Positions 25,145 through 34,054 of a stretch of DNA of 64,000 nt are shown here, piece after piece. The stretch spans positions 310,001-374,000 of the forward strand of contig NZ_CP084951.1 of the NCBI RefSeq assembly GCF_022788655.1. The letters are read 5' to 3'. The translations under genes and the position numbers were made by a program. Source of the stretch: Sulfitobacter indolifex (GTDB lineage Bacteria; Pseudomonadota; Alphaproteobacteria; Rhodobacterales; Rhodobacteraceae). The first letter of the stretch is position 1, and the number at the start of each line of letters is the position of its first letter. A model generated the notes under the pieces. That model ran no database searches. It was not told the origin of the DNA and worked only from the letters and a program-made list of their open reading frames with translations.

Positions 25145-27655
25145 ATGGACATCATCCTCATCACGACGATCATCGCGTCGCTCTTTGTGGTCATCGGCTT
25201 GGCTGAGCCTTTGGCGGCGCGGTTGCGCCTGCCGTTCAGCGTGATCCTTGCGGTCGTGGGCATCCTTATCGGGGCCTCGGCGATCTTTTTGCTGCGTACG
25301 GACCTGACCGATGCACTGAACCCGATGGCCGCGGCCATTCTGGGGTTGCCGATCCGGTCGAACGTCTTCCTTTACGTCTTCCTGCCGACGCTGTTGTTCC
25401 AAGCGACCTTGGGGATGAACCTGCGGCGCATGGTCGATGACTGGGTGCCGATTTTGGTGCTGGCCGTGGTGGCGGTGGTGGTGGCCACGGTCAGCATCGG
25501 CTACGCGCTTTTCTGGGTCAGCGCGATCCCACTGGCGGCTTGCCTGCTGATCGGGGCAATTGTTTCAACCACTGACCCGTCGGCGGTGGTCTCGATCTTT
25601 CGCTCCATCTCGGCCCCGCGCCGGTTGGCGCGGATCATTGAGGGCGAAAGCCTGCTGAACGATGCCGCGGCCATCGCGCTTTTTGGCCTTTTCATGGGCT
25701 ATGTGATGCTGGGTATCCCCGACCCGGAGTTGGGCAACGCCCTTGCCCAATTCCCGATGTTGATCGCAGGCGGGGCGCTGGTGGGGTGGCTGGGCGCGCG
25801 GATCGCGGTTTGGATCATGGCGCTTTTCGCGCGGCATGAACTGGCGCAGCAGTCGATCTCAGTCGCGCTGCCCTATCTGGCTTATATCGTGGCAGAGCAA
25901 AGCGTTGGTGCGTCTGGGGTGATCGCCGTGGTCGCGGCAGGGTTGACGCTGAACCTCACCGCGCCGGGACGGCTGCCACCGCAGGCGCTGACCAACCTGC
26001 GCGAGCTTTGGGATGTGTTGGCCCATTGGGCGGGGGCGCTCATCTTTATCCTTGCCGCTTTGCTGATCCCGCGTCTGCTGGAAGAAGTCCGGCTAGAGGA
26101 CTTTTTCCTCATAGCCGTGGTTGTGGTGGCTGCGATTTTCGCCCGTGCGGTGATCCTTTTTGGGCTGCTGCCCTTGCTGACCGCGGCAAAGCTTTCTCCG
26201 CCAGTTGAGCGTCCCTACCGCGCGGCGATCCTTTGGGGCGGGCTGCGCGGCGCGGTCACGCTGGCGCTGGCGCTGGCGGTAACGGAAAGCGTGCGGGTGC
26301 CGGATGACATTCAGCGGATCGTGGGTATCTTGGCCACCGGGTTCACGCTGTTCACGCTGTTGGCACAAGGTACAACGTTGCGCTGGATCATTGGGCGCTT
26401 GGGGCTGGATCAGCTTTCACCCATCGACCACGCGCTGTCACGGCAGGTCATCGCCGTGGCCTTGCAGACTGTGCGTGAGGATGTGGCCCAAACGACCGAG
26501 AATTACGACCTCAACCGCGATATTGTCCGCTCTGAGGCCAAAAGGTTTGGCGAGCGGCTTGAGACGGCGGTGAAGACCGCAGAAGATGCGACCGATATCC
26601 TTGACCGAGACCGCATTGCGCTTGGGCTCATCGCGCTTGCCGGGCATGAGCGCGATACGATCCTTGCGCGGGTGCGTGAGCGAACGATTTCTGCGCGCAT
26701 GGCTGATGTGGTGCTCTCGGACGCGGATCGGCTGATCGAAGGCGCGCGGACCCAAGGCCGCAGCGGATACCAACGCGCCGCGCGGCGCAGCGTGGCCTAT
26801 GGGCGCACTTTTCGCGCGGCTGCGGTGCTGCACGGGCGCTATGGTGTCTCTGGCCCGCTGGCGCGGATGACGGCAGACCGGTTTGAAATGTTGCTGTCGC
26901 AAAGGTTGATTTTGCGCGACTTGGGGACATTCATCGACGGCCGCATTCGGCGTATTCACGGGCGCCGGGTGGCAGAACTGCTGCATGACCTGCTGGCGCG
27001 GCGCATCGAAGGGATTGAAACCGCGCTTGAAGGGCTGCGGCTGCAGTACCCCGGCTATGCCGAGGAATTGGAACGGCGTTTCATTCGTCGCACCGCGCTG
27101 CGTTTGGAAGAGCGCGAATACACCCTCATGCGCGAGGATGGCCTATTCGGGGCCGAGGTCTATACCGCGCTGATGCAGGAATTGGCGACGCAGCGCATGG
27201 CGGCGGAAGGGCGGCCAGGGCTTGATCTTGCGGTACGGCGCGGGGCGTTCATTGAGCAATTCCCTCTGTTTACCGATCTGGGCCAAGCAGCCCTTAAGCG
27301 GCTCAGCCGGTCGCTGAAAACCCGCTATGTTGATATTGGCGACGTGGTTCTGCACAAAGATAGTCCCGCGCGCAGTGTGTTTTTCATCGCGTCGGGTGCG
27401 GTTGAATTGGAGGTCGCGGGCCAGACGTGGCGGCTGGGCCGGGGCGAAATGTTCGGACAGATGGCCATCTTGACCAACCGGGTGCGCCGGGTGGATGTCC
27501 GCGCCATTGCGCCTACGACCCTCTTGGTATTGGACGAAGACCGCTTTCGCCGCCTGCTTGAGCGTAGCGCGGCGTTGCGAGAGGCCGTTCGGGCCAGCGC
27601 GGAGAAGCGGGGGATCGATCCGGTTGATCTGATCTCTGGCGACGGTGCGAGGTGA
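25145..27655 (+). CDS. CPA1-family Na+/H+ antiporter with C-terminal cyclic-nucleotide-binding domain
   Basis: About 836 residues. The first 410 residues have roughly 12-13 membrane helices of the NhaP/CPA1 type, with TTDPSAVVSIF and the ESLLNDAAAIALFG motif whose Asn172-Asp173 pair is the ion-binding site. A long cytoplasmic helical part (about 420-690) follows, then a CNMP-binding domain (about 700-820: FPLFTDLGQAALKRL, FFIASGAVELEVAG, LGRGEMFGQMAILTNRVRRVDVRA). This order resembles plant SOS1 antiporters and suggests gating by a nucleotide or by an autoinhibitory tail. Start: ATG at 25145 is preferred, but a GTG at 25106 is possible. Likely role in sodium and pH homeostasis in seawater. 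Confidence 0.9.
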   Translation: MDIILITTIIASLFVVIGLAEPLAARLRLPFSVILAVVGILIGASAIFLLRTDLTDALNPMAAAILGLPIRSNVFLYVFLPTLLFQATLGMNLRRMVDDWVPILVLAVVAVVVATVSIGYALFWVSAIPLAACLLIGAIVSTTDPSAVVSIFRSISAPRRLARIIEGESLLNDAAAIALFGLFMGYVMLGIPDPELGNALAQFPMLIAGGALVGWLGARIAVWIMALFARHELAQQSISVALPYLAYIVAEQSVGASGVIAVVAAGLTLNLTAPGRLPPQALTNLRELWDVLAHWAGALIFILAALLIPRLLEEVRLEDFFLIAVVVVAAIFARAVILFGLLPLLTAAKLSPPVERPYRAAILWGGLRGAVTLALALAVTESVRVPDDIQRIVGILATGFTLFTLLAQGTTLRWIIGRLGLDQLSPIDHALSRQVIAVALQTVREDVAQTTENYDLNRDIVRSEAKRFGERLETAVKTAEDATDILDRDRIALGLIALAGHERDTILARVRERTISARMADVVLSDADRLIEGARTQGRSGYQRAARRSVAYGRTFRAAAVLHGRYGVSGPLARMTADRFEMLLSQRLILRDLGTFIDGRIRRIHGRRVAELLHDLLARRIEGIETALEGLRLQYPGYAEELERRFIRRTALRLEEREYTLMREDGLFGAEVYTALMQELATQRMAAEGRPGLDLAVRRGAFIEQFPLFTDLGQAALKRLSRSLKTRYVDIGDVVLHKDSPARSVFFIASGAVELEVAGQTWRLGRGEMFGQMAILTNRVRRVDVRAIAPTTLLVLDEDRFRRLLERSAALREAVRASAEKRGIDPVDLISGDGAR

Positions 27656-27726
27656 GTGTGTAGGGGGGAAGCCCTGGGACGGCAGTAGGGTCGCTGGCCA
27701 AGTGTTTGGAACATAGGCTGTGCAGC

Positions 27727-27746
27727 GGTATTTAAGAAAGGATGAA
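27727..27746 (+). repeat. Dispersed intergenic repeat, copy 2 (tail only)
   Basis: GGTATTTAAGAAAGGATGAA is identical over 20 bases to 6371-6390. Here it sits between two convergent gene ends (antiporter and PepSY protein) without the paired hairpins of copy 1. Confidence 0.65.
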
Positions 27747-27813
27747 TGGGGGAGGTGCGCGAACATTTGCGGTCGGTGCGGCCAGTTGGCCAGCCGCACC
27801 GTAAACGGGGGGA

Positions 27814-28326
27814 TCAATCGTCGTTTGTGATCTCGCCGGTGCTGGCGTCAATCAGCAGCTCGCGTTCGCCGCTGGCATCGGTCAGTTCGACCTCATAGAC
27901 CATGCGATCGTCCTCGTCATCGAGGGACAGTTCCTCAACTTGGGTGCCGTCTTGGCCTTCAATTTCGGCCAGTGCTTTCATCAGCACCGCGCGGGAATCG
28001 CCGGCAGCGCGCAATTCATCCTCTTTGAACAGACCGCTGAGAAAGCTGGTCAGCTGTTCTTCGGATTGCGAGAGCACCTCGCCGGTAGTGGCGTTCACGG
28101 TGATTTCATAGACGGCTTCGCCACGGACAAGATCGATCTCATAGACCAGCGCGTCGCCTTCGGTTTCGATTTCAGCCTCTAGCACACCGCCGTCGATGCT
28201 GGCCTGCGCGGCCTTGATGGCCTGGGACATGCTGATCCGGTCTGTCTGCGGGGCAGTTTCTTGGGCAAACAGGGCCGCTGGGGCAAGGAAAAGCGTTGTG
28301 GCGATGGCGGTAAATTTATGTGGCAT
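27814..28326 (-). CDS. Exported PepSY-domain protein (two repeats)
   Basis: A 170-residue protein with a signal peptide (MPHKFTAIATTLFLAPAALFAQ). Two PepSY-like units are visible: SMSQAIKAAQASIDGGVLEAEIE...YEITVNATTGEVLS (about 32-90) and LMKALAEIEGQDGTQVEELSLDDEDDRMVYEVEL...LIDASTGEITND (about 115-170). PepSY domains are small periplasmic folds often inhibitory to peptidases or associated with metal handling. The mature chain is very acidic. The start at 28326 gives the signal peptide at the N-terminus; the open frame extends to 28446 but that part runs into the next gene. Specific role unknown. Confidence 0.87.
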   Translation of the reverse strand: MPHKFTAIATTLFLAPAALFAQETAPQTDRISMSQAIKAAQASIDGGVLEAEIETEGDALVYEIDLVRGEAVYEITVNATTGEVLSQSEEQLTSFLSGLFKEDELRAAGDSRAVLMKALAEIEGQDGTQVEELSLDDEDDRMVYEVELTDASGERELLIDASTGEITNDD

Positions 28327-28442
28327 GGGTGACCTCTTGAATAGTGATGTCGTTCTGCCGGCCCGCTGATGGGCTGCGGTAACGGCGTTCCCGGCCCAAC
28401 GCGTGGCGGTCGAGGCTGTTCCATGAGGTGAGAGCGGTGGCG

Positions 28443-30020
28443 TCAATCGGCGAAAAGGTTGTCAGTCTGGGCTATCGCGCGGGCTTTGTCGTCGCTGACG
28501 GTGAGGAACCGCGCCAGTGCTGCGGTATTTGTCTCTGTATCAGCGTATTCAGACAGGTATGTGTAGTTCTGGAATTGTGCATCGCGGATTAGGTCGACCT
28601 CATGCAGCATATCGGCTCGGATCGTTGGCAGCAGGCGCGAGAGGGTTTCTTGGGAAGTTTGGTCTCCGGCCAGCCCGATGCGCATGGCGTGACCGGTCAG
28701 ATAGGTATCCGTTAGGCTACACTCGATCTCAAGCATGCGCACTTGGGCGCGGTCTGAGGCGAAATCATTCAGCAGGTCGAGATTGGATGTATCCATACAG
28801 ACGATTAGCCGCGCGCTGTCGTAATAATCATAGAGCATCCGCATCAGCGCGCGCCGGTGCCGGGTGCGTTTTTCAAGCGTGGTTTGGATGCCGCCGAGAT
28901 CCGGCAGGGGTGTGTCTTCCTCGCTAAACAGAAAGTCGATTGCGGGCAGGTTGGTTACCTGCCGCATCCGTTCCAAGACCCGTTTGGCCACATGCCATTT
29001 CTTGGCGATGACGATCAGCAGTTCCCGCTCGCGGCCAAGGCTGGCTTCGGTCTCCCAAAAACGGGTGGCAAAGCGGCGGCCAATGCGGCCCCGCGCGGTA
29101 AGGAACTTGAACAGGCTGCCGCCTTCGTTGCTGATCTGAAACTGCACGCCCCGCGCTGAATAGAGCAGGCCGAGACGGCGTTTGAGGTCCAGCGCCTCGG
29201 GGCTAATCTTGCGCGCGAAGAGGTAATCTTGGCTTAGCAGCAGGTCGTAGTGATCATTGTAAAAAGTAACCGGCATGCCGTAGTCGGTGAACAGCAGGAA
29301 GGTCAGGCTGCGGTTGGAGATTTCCCCCTCGGGGACGAGGTGGCGCACGAGGGTCTGAAAGAACGTTTCATCCGGGATCCAAGTGCTGCGGAAAAAGCGC
29401 ATCACATCGCGGCGCTTGCGGGTGAATGTGATCAGCGCCTCGACCGTGCGGCGGCGCAGGCACCACCATTGGCTGCCGATTTGCACCTGTAGGTCGGCGG
29501 GGATCTTGCGCGTAAGGCCGAGGCGTTTTTGAACGTCGAACATCGCATAAAATCGCTTGCGCTGCGTGCGTTCGTTGAACCAATGGCGGTAGATCAGCCG
29601 CTCTTCTTTCCAGCCGGTTTTGATCCAGTCGCTTTCGAAAAAATCCACGCTTTCGATGAAGTCGGTGTCGTTATCATCAAGAAACTGATGCGCGTATTCT
29701 GCCGATTTGATTGCCATGCAATCGCCGGACATCAGGTAGAAATGCGTGGCGCGGGGAAAGCTTTCCATTGCGGCGTTGAGCGTATCGATCGTGGCCTGCA
29801 CCAAAGACCATTCGCCCCAGCCGCAGCGGATAAGTTTGCGCGGGAAGGTGATGTTGGGATTGCCTTCCAAGGCGGCAGTGATCTGCGCATAATCGGCGGC
29901 ACTGGCTGAGGCGTCAAAATGGATCGCCATGTAATCGCCGACTGCCGTCAGCCGTTCGGCCTGCCGGATGACGGCATCCGGATCCTTGTGGCACAACAAG
30001 ATATAGGCAATTTTCGCCAT
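28443..30020 (-). CDS. Core-2/I-branching-like (GT14) glycosyltransferase with DUF5928-type C-terminus
   Basis: A 525-residue protein. Residues 1-260 resemble GT14 beta-N-acetylglucosaminyl/xylosyltransferases: AYILLCHKDPDAVIRQAERL, YMAIHFDASAS, GEWSLVQATIDTLNAAME, THFYLMSGDCMAIKS, GSQWWCLRRRTVEALI and STWIPDETFFQTLVRH. The rest (about 270-525) is an extension I associate with DUF5928 in Rhodobacterales. No signal peptide or membrane helix, so it probably works at the inner face of the membrane. It is divergent from a sulfotransferase gene, suggesting that both build a sulfated surface glycan. Donor and acceptor unknown. Confidence 0.85.
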   Translation of the reverse strand: MAKIAYILLCHKDPDAVIRQAERLTAVGDYMAIHFDASASAADYAQITAALEGNPNITFPRKLIRCGWGEWSLVQATIDTLNAAMESFPRATHFYLMSGDCMAIKSAEYAHQFLDDNDTDFIESVDFFESDWIKTGWKEERLIYRHWFNERTQRKRFYAMFDVQKRLGLTRKIPADLQVQIGSQWWCLRRRTVEALITFTRKRRDVMRFFRSTWIPDETFFQTLVRHLVPEGEISNRSLTFLLFTDYGMPVTFYNDHYDLLLSQDYLFARKISPEALDLKRRLGLLYSARGVQFQISNEGGSLFKFLTARGRIGRRFATRFWETEASLGRERELLIVIAKKWHVAKRVLERMRQVTNLPAIDFLFSEEDTPLPDLGGIQTTLEKRTRHRRALMRMLYDYYDSARLIVCMDTSNLDLLNDFASDRAQVRMLEIECSLTDTYLTGHAMRIGLAGDQTSQETLSRLLPTIRADMLHEVDLIRDAQFQNYTYLSEYADTETNTAALARFLTVSDDKARAIAQTDNLFAD

Positions 30021-30149
30021 GCAGGATACCGAATGTCCCTTGTCGTGGCCCGCTACCTCTGGCCCTTTACCGTGGATTGTTTACCTAGTTAATCGTGAAG
30101 ACTGATTGAATAAACAGCATTTCTTTGCTTTTTTACGGCAAGGCCAAAC

Positions 30150-30167
30150 TGTTGCTCAAAACAGTCA
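30150..30167. promoter_or_regulatory. Inverted repeat in the glycosyltransferase/sulfotransferase intergenic region
   Basis: ACTGTT (30150-30155), six-base spacer GCTCAA, AACAGT (30162-30167), a perfect 6+6 dyad 24 bases before the sulfotransferase start. Could be an operator or chance. Confidence 0.3.
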
Positions 30168-30191
30168 GCGTCAGCAGGAGGCAGGACGAGC

Positions 30192-31010
30192 ATGGGTTTT
30201 CCCGGAACGTGGATGACGGAAAGTGAAAGCATGGTGTACCGCGTGGTGCCCAAATGCGCTTGTTCGACCATTGGCCAGATCATGTATTATTCCGATCACG
30301 GCGCATTCTTTGATGGGGACATTCATGATGCGAAATCGGGCATCCACAAATGGGCGTTGGATGCATCGCAAGGGCCGATCACCGAGAATGTGACGGCGCG
30401 CAAATCTTATGCTTTTACCTGTGTGCGCAACCCATACACGCGGATCCTGTCGTCCTTCTTTGACAAGATCTGCGGCATTCAGCGCAACGGGCGGCGGTAT
30501 CGGGGGAACATGGTGCCGCTGTTGGTGCAGAAATACGGGATCGATGTGGGCGGCGATGATGGCAAGCAGGAGTTTGACCAGATTGCCAGCTTCCGGCGCT
30601 TCTTGCTCTTTGCGCGCGATACCATTCGTTGGCGGCGGCCGATGGATCCGGACATTCACTGGTCTGCGGTGTCGGGCCATGTCAGCACCTTCATTATCAA
30701 TGGCGGCACCTACGACAATATCTTTTGGACCGAGCAGTTTAACGATGGCATGCAACAAGTGCTCGACGCGGTAGAGACGCCGCATAAGGTTGATCTGGCG
30801 GCGATCCCTCGGTTCAACGAAAGCGAAGGCCATGGGCCTAAGCGGGCGCATCCGGTTGAGGATTACTTTGACGATCTGTCGATGCATCTGATGCGCGAGA
30901 TCTACAAACGCGACTTTGATCTGTTCAAATATGACTTCGACAATCCCGGCAATAAGCTGCCCGTGGGAGAGATTGATCTGGATGAGGTGCACGCCAAACT
31001 AGGTGACTGA
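30192..31010 (+). CDS. Sulfotransferase family 2 (carbohydrate sulfotransferase-like) protein
   Basis: A 272-residue cytoplasmic protein. The 5'-phosphosulfate-binding motif is [18 protein letters not shown] (about residues 15-32) and the 3'-phosphate-binding motif is [18 protein letters not shown] (about 75-92), as in HNK-1-type PAPS-dependent carbohydrate sulfotransferases. The C-terminal [12 protein letters not shown] and [24 protein letters not shown] are also family-like. It should transfer sulfate from PAPS to a sugar hydroxyl. ATG at 30192 follows CAGGAGG. The divergent GT14-like gene is the likely partner. Confidence 0.88.
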   Translation: MGFPGTWMTESESMVYRVVPKCACSTIGQIMYYSDHGAFFDGDIHDAKSGIHKWALDASQGPITENVTARKSYAFTCVRNPYTRILSSFFDKICGIQRNGRRYRGNMVPLLVQKYGIDVGGDDGKQEFDQIASFRRFLLFARDTIRWRRPMDPDIHWSAVSGHVSTFIINGGTYDNIFWTEQFNDGMQQVLDAVETPHKVDLAAIPRFNESEGHGPKRAHPVEDYFDDLSMHLMREIYKRDFDLFKYDFDNPGNKLPVGEIDLDEVHAKLGD

Positions 31011-31057
31011 GCGGCTGCATCTTGCACCGGGGCGGGTCGCGCTCTACATGCTTTGGC

Positions 31058-31546
31058 ATGTCACAGGTCAAAACCAGCTCCAAATCCGATCCGAATTACA
31101 AGGTGATCGCCGAAAACCGCCGCGCGCGGTTTGATTACGCTATCGAAGAAGACATCGAATGCGGCATCATCCTTGAAGGGTCCGAGGTGAAATCTCTGCG
31201 CGAAGGCGGGGCGAATATCGCCGAGAGCTATGCCGCCGTGGAGGATGGCGAGCTGTGGCTGGTGAACTCCTATGTAGCACCCTACCGGCAGGCGAAGACC
31301 TTCCAGCATGAGGAACGCCGCCGCCGCAAGTTGCTGATCAGCCGCAAGCAACTGGCCGATCTGTGGAACGCCACGCAGCGCAAGGGCATGACGCTCGTGC
31401 CTTTGGTGATGTATTTCAACCATCGTGGCATGGCCAAGATCAAGATCGGTGTCGCTAAGGGTAAGAAGCTGCATGACAAGCGCGAAACGGCGGCCAAGCG
31501 CGACTGGTCGCGGCAGAAGCAGCGGTTGTTGAAAGACCACGGGTAA
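31058..31546 (+). CDS. smpB: SsrA-binding protein SmpB
   Basis: A 162-residue Smp[46 protein letters not shown], the [11 protein letters not shown] strand, [13 protein letters not shown] and the C-terminal basic tail [24 protein letters not shown]. It delivers tmRNA to stalled ribosomes; the tail enters the empty mRNA channel. The start at 31058 lacks a clear ribosome-binding site, and the frame is open to 31022. The tmRNA gene is not in this window. Confidence 0.97.
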   Translation: MSQVKTSSKSDPNYKVIAENRRARFDYAIEEDIECGIILEGSEVKSLREGGANIAESYAAVEDGELWLVNSYVAPYRQAKTFQHEERRRRKLLISRKQLADLWNATQRKGMTLVPLVMYFNHRGMAKIKIGVAKGKKLHDKRETAAKRDWSRQKQRLLKDHG

Positions 31547-31588
31547 GAAGCACGCCCTAGCCCGGAATCAAGCCGCAGGCGCCGGGCC

Positions 31589-31617
31589 ATCGCCTGCCCC
31601 TCTCCGGGGTAGGCGAT
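31589..31617 (+). terminator. Hairpin after smpB, possible terminator
   Basis: ATCGCCTGCCCC (31589-31600), loop TCTCC, GGGGTAGGCGAT (31606-31617), a 12-pair stem with one G-U pair, followed only by TT. The left arm can also pair with AGGGGCAGGC at 31702-31711, so an alternative structure is possible. Confidence 0.5.
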
Positions 31618-31796
31618 TTGGTGAGGCTGGGTGCTCCTTCGCAAGCACACATCAAACCTGAACTATAAAGTGGCATGAATACCCCATAGCATTGCCAACC
31701 CAGGGGCAGGCAACGCCTCTCACCAGCCCCCTTCCACTTGCCAGCACCCCCTACCGGTTATAGTCAGAGGCAACGCCCGCGACGAAGGAGGCCCCA

Positions 31797-32651
31797 ATGG
31801 CCGACGATCCCAAGACATTGGTTTCAACCGACTGGTTGGCTCAGCACCTGAAAGACCCCGATCTGCGCATCCTTGATGCCTCGTGGTATCTGCCCGACGC
31901 CGGGCGTGATCCGAAGGCCGAGTATGACGCCGCCCATATTCCCGGCGCGCGGTTCTTTGACATTGATGACATCTCTGACGCGCGGTCGGACCTGCCGCAT
32001 ATGGCCCCCCCGATCGAGAAATTCATGTCGCGCCTGCGCGCCATGGGCGTGGGCGATGGGCATCAGGTGGTGGTCTATGACGGTGCCGGGCTGATGTCGG
32101 CGGCGCGTGTCTGGTGGCTCTTCCGCCTGATGGGGCAGGAGAACGTCGCCGTGCTGGATGGTGGTTTGCCGAAGTGGCAGGCCGAGGATCGCCCGACCGA
32201 GGATATGCCGCCCGTGCCGCGTGACCGCCATATGACCGTGCGCTTCCAGAACCAGATGGTCCGCGATGTCACCCAAGTGGCCCATGCCTCGAAACTTGGC
32301 GATCCGCAGATCGTCGACGCCCGCGCCGCTGCCCGGTTCCGTGGTGACGCGCCCGAGCCGCGTGCGGGGTTGCGTGCGGGGCATATTCCCGGCGCGCGCA
32401 ATGTGCCCTTCACCGAGCTGCTGAACGACGACAAAACGATGAAGACCCCCGAGCAGACCCGCGCCATCTTTGAGGCCGCAGGCATTAACCTGTCCAAACC
32501 CGTCATCACCTCCTGCGGGTCGGGCATCACTGCCGCCGTACTGGCGCTGGCGCTGGAGCGGACGGGGCATCGCAAATGGTCGCTTTATGATGGCTCATGG
32601 GCGGAATGGGGCATGTTCCCCACCGTGCCCGTCGCCACTGGCGCGGCTTAA
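31797..32651 (+). CDS. sseA: 3-mercaptopyruvate/thiosulfate sulfurtransferase
   Basis: A 284-residue protein of two rhodanese domains. The first, inactive one carries LRILDASWYLPDAGRDPKAEYDAAHIPGARFFDID; the second has VDARAAARFRGDAPEPRAGLRAGHIPGARNVPF and the active-site loop TSCGSGITAAVL with Cys240. A CGSG[VI]T loop is typical of 3-mercaptopyruvate rather than thiosulfate specificity. It acts in cytoplasmic sulfur transfer and cysteine catabolism. ATG follows GAAGGAGG. The aminotransferase 33 bases downstream could supply mercaptopyruvate from cysteine, so the pair may form a cysteine-degrading unit. Confidence 0.93.
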   Translation: MADDPKTLVSTDWLAQHLKDPDLRILDASWYLPDAGRDPKAEYDAAHIPGARFFDIDDISDARSDLPHMAPPIEKFMSRLRAMGVGDGHQVVVYDGAGLMSAARVWWLFRLMGQENVAVLDGGLPKWQAEDRPTEDMPPVPRDRHMTVRFQNQMVRDVTQVAHASKLGDPQIVDARAAARFRGDAPEPRAGLRAGHIPGARNVPFTELLNDDKTMKTPEQTRAIFEAAGINLSKPVITSCGSGITAAVLALALERTGHRKWSLYDGSWAEWGMFPTVPVATGAA

Positions 32652-32684
32652 CCTTTTTCTGATCACATTCAACCGGAGAACCCC

Positions 32685-33866
32685 ATGTTCGAGACGCTCA
32701 AGGCGCAGCCCGCTGACAAGATCCTCGCCCTTGTACAGGCCTACCGCGAAGACCCGCGTGACACGAAGATCGACCTTGGTGTCGGTGTCTATAAAGACGC
32801 CAGCGGCAACACCCCGATCATGCGCGCCGTGAAAGCCGCCGAGCAGAGCATCTGGGAAAGCCAAGACACGAAGGTTTACACCGGGCTGGCCGGCGATCCG
32901 GCCTATGCCGATGCGATGGCTGCGCTGGTGTTGGGCGATGCCGTGCCCCGCGGTGCAGTCGCGGCGGCTGCCACCCCCGGCGGCACGGGCGCTGTGCGTC
33001 AGGCCTTTGAACTGGTGCGCATGGCGAACCCGCAGGCGCGGGTGTTTGTCTCTGACCCGACATGGCCGAACCACCTGTCGATCCTGTCCTATCTGGGCAT
33101 GGAAGTGGTGAACTACCGCTATTTTGACAGTGAAACCGGCGGCGTGAATTTTGACGGGCTGATCGAAGACCTCAAGACCGCCAAAAAGGGCGATGTGGTG
33201 CTGCTGCACGGTTGCTGCCACAACCCGACAGGCGCGAACCTCAACAGCAGTGAATGGGACGCGGTGATCGAAGTGCTGCAAAGCACCGGTGCCGTCCCGA
33301 TGATCGACATCGCCTATCAGGGCTTTGGCGATGGGTTGGAAGCCGATGCCGCCGCGACCCGCAAAGTGGCCTCCTCGGTGCCGGAATGCCTGATCGCGGC
33401 CAGCTGCTCCAAGAACTTTGGCATCTACCGCGAGCGGACCGGCATCCTGATGATGGTCGCCTCGGAAGCCGCACAGGGGCTGAACCAAGCCACGCTGGCC
33501 TTCCTCAACCGTCAGAACTACAGCTTCCCGCCCGATCATGGCGCGCGGATCGTGTCGACTATTCTGACCGATGCTGAGCTCAAAGCCGATTGGATGGCCG
33601 AGCTTGAAGACGTGCGTAACACCATGCTGGCCCTGCGCGAACAACTGGCTGGTGAGTTGCAGCGCCTGTCTGGGTCGGACCGTTTTGGCTTTCTCGCCCA
33701 GCACCGCGGCATGTTCTCGCGCCTTGGCACCACGCCGGACAAAGTAGAGGCGCTGCGTGAAAAGCATGGCATCTATATGGTGGGCGACAGCCGCATGAAC
33801 ATCGCAGGGTTGAACCAGAACAGCGTGCCAATTCTGGCCCGTGCGATCATTGACGTAGGCATCTAA
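32685..33866 (+). CDS. Aspartate/aromatic aminotransferase (class I)
   Basis: A 393-residue PLP enzyme of the AspC/TyrB subgroup: KIDLGVGVYKDASGNTPIMRAVKAAE, TPGGTGAVRQAFEL, SDPTWPNHLSILSYLGMEVVNYRYFD, LLHGCCHNPTGANL, and the PLP lysine in SCSKNFGIYRERTG, with the C-terminal SRMNIAGLN. It moves amino groups between aspartate or aromatic amino acids (possibly also cysteine) and 2-oxoglutarate. Preceded by AACCGGAGAACCCC. Probably co-transcribed with the sulfurtransferase and followed by a hairpin terminator. Confidence 0.95.
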   Translation: MFETLKAQPADKILALVQAYREDPRDTKIDLGVGVYKDASGNTPIMRAVKAAEQSIWESQDTKVYTGLAGDPAYADAMAALVLGDAVPRGAVAAAATPGGTGAVRQAFELVRMANPQARVFVSDPTWPNHLSILSYLGMEVVNYRYFDSETGGVNFDGLIEDLKTAKKGDVVLLHGCCHNPTGANLNSSEWDAVIEVLQSTGAVPMIDIAYQGFGDGLEADAAATRKVASSVPECLIAASCSKNFGIYRERTGILMMVASEAAQGLNQATLAFLNRQNYSFPPDHGARIVSTILTDAELKADWMAELEDVRNTMLALREQLAGELQRLSGSDRFGFLAQHRGMFSRLGTTPDKVEALREKHGIYMVGDSRMNIAGLNQNSVPILARAIIDVGI

Positions 33867-33873
33867 CGCCTGT

Positions 33874-33898
33874 TCGGGCCGCGCCTGTCGCGGCCCGA
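33874..33898 (+). terminator. Hairpin terminator after the aminotransferase gene
   Basis: TCGGGCCGCG (33874-33883), loop CCTGT, CGCGGCCCGA (33889-33898), followed by TCTCTCCT. Strong stem, weak U-run. Confidence 0.65.
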
Positions 33899-34054
33899 TC
33901 TCTCCTGACATCCTCGATTGTTCCGGAGAGTGATACGCTATGCCCCGGTTATGTCTCGATTAAATCAAATCTTGGCCGGAATGGCCTGTTTGGTTACCCT
34001 AAACGAAAACTTAGGGTCAGGCAGATTTTAGAATCAATTTTTCAGTGCATTCGA

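Noticed and set aside
32595..33911. 438-codon minus-strand ORF opposite the aminotransferase gene
   Set aside because: Longer than the real gene but has no recognisable domain; the plus-strand frame has all class I aminotransferase motifs. High-GC antisense shadow.
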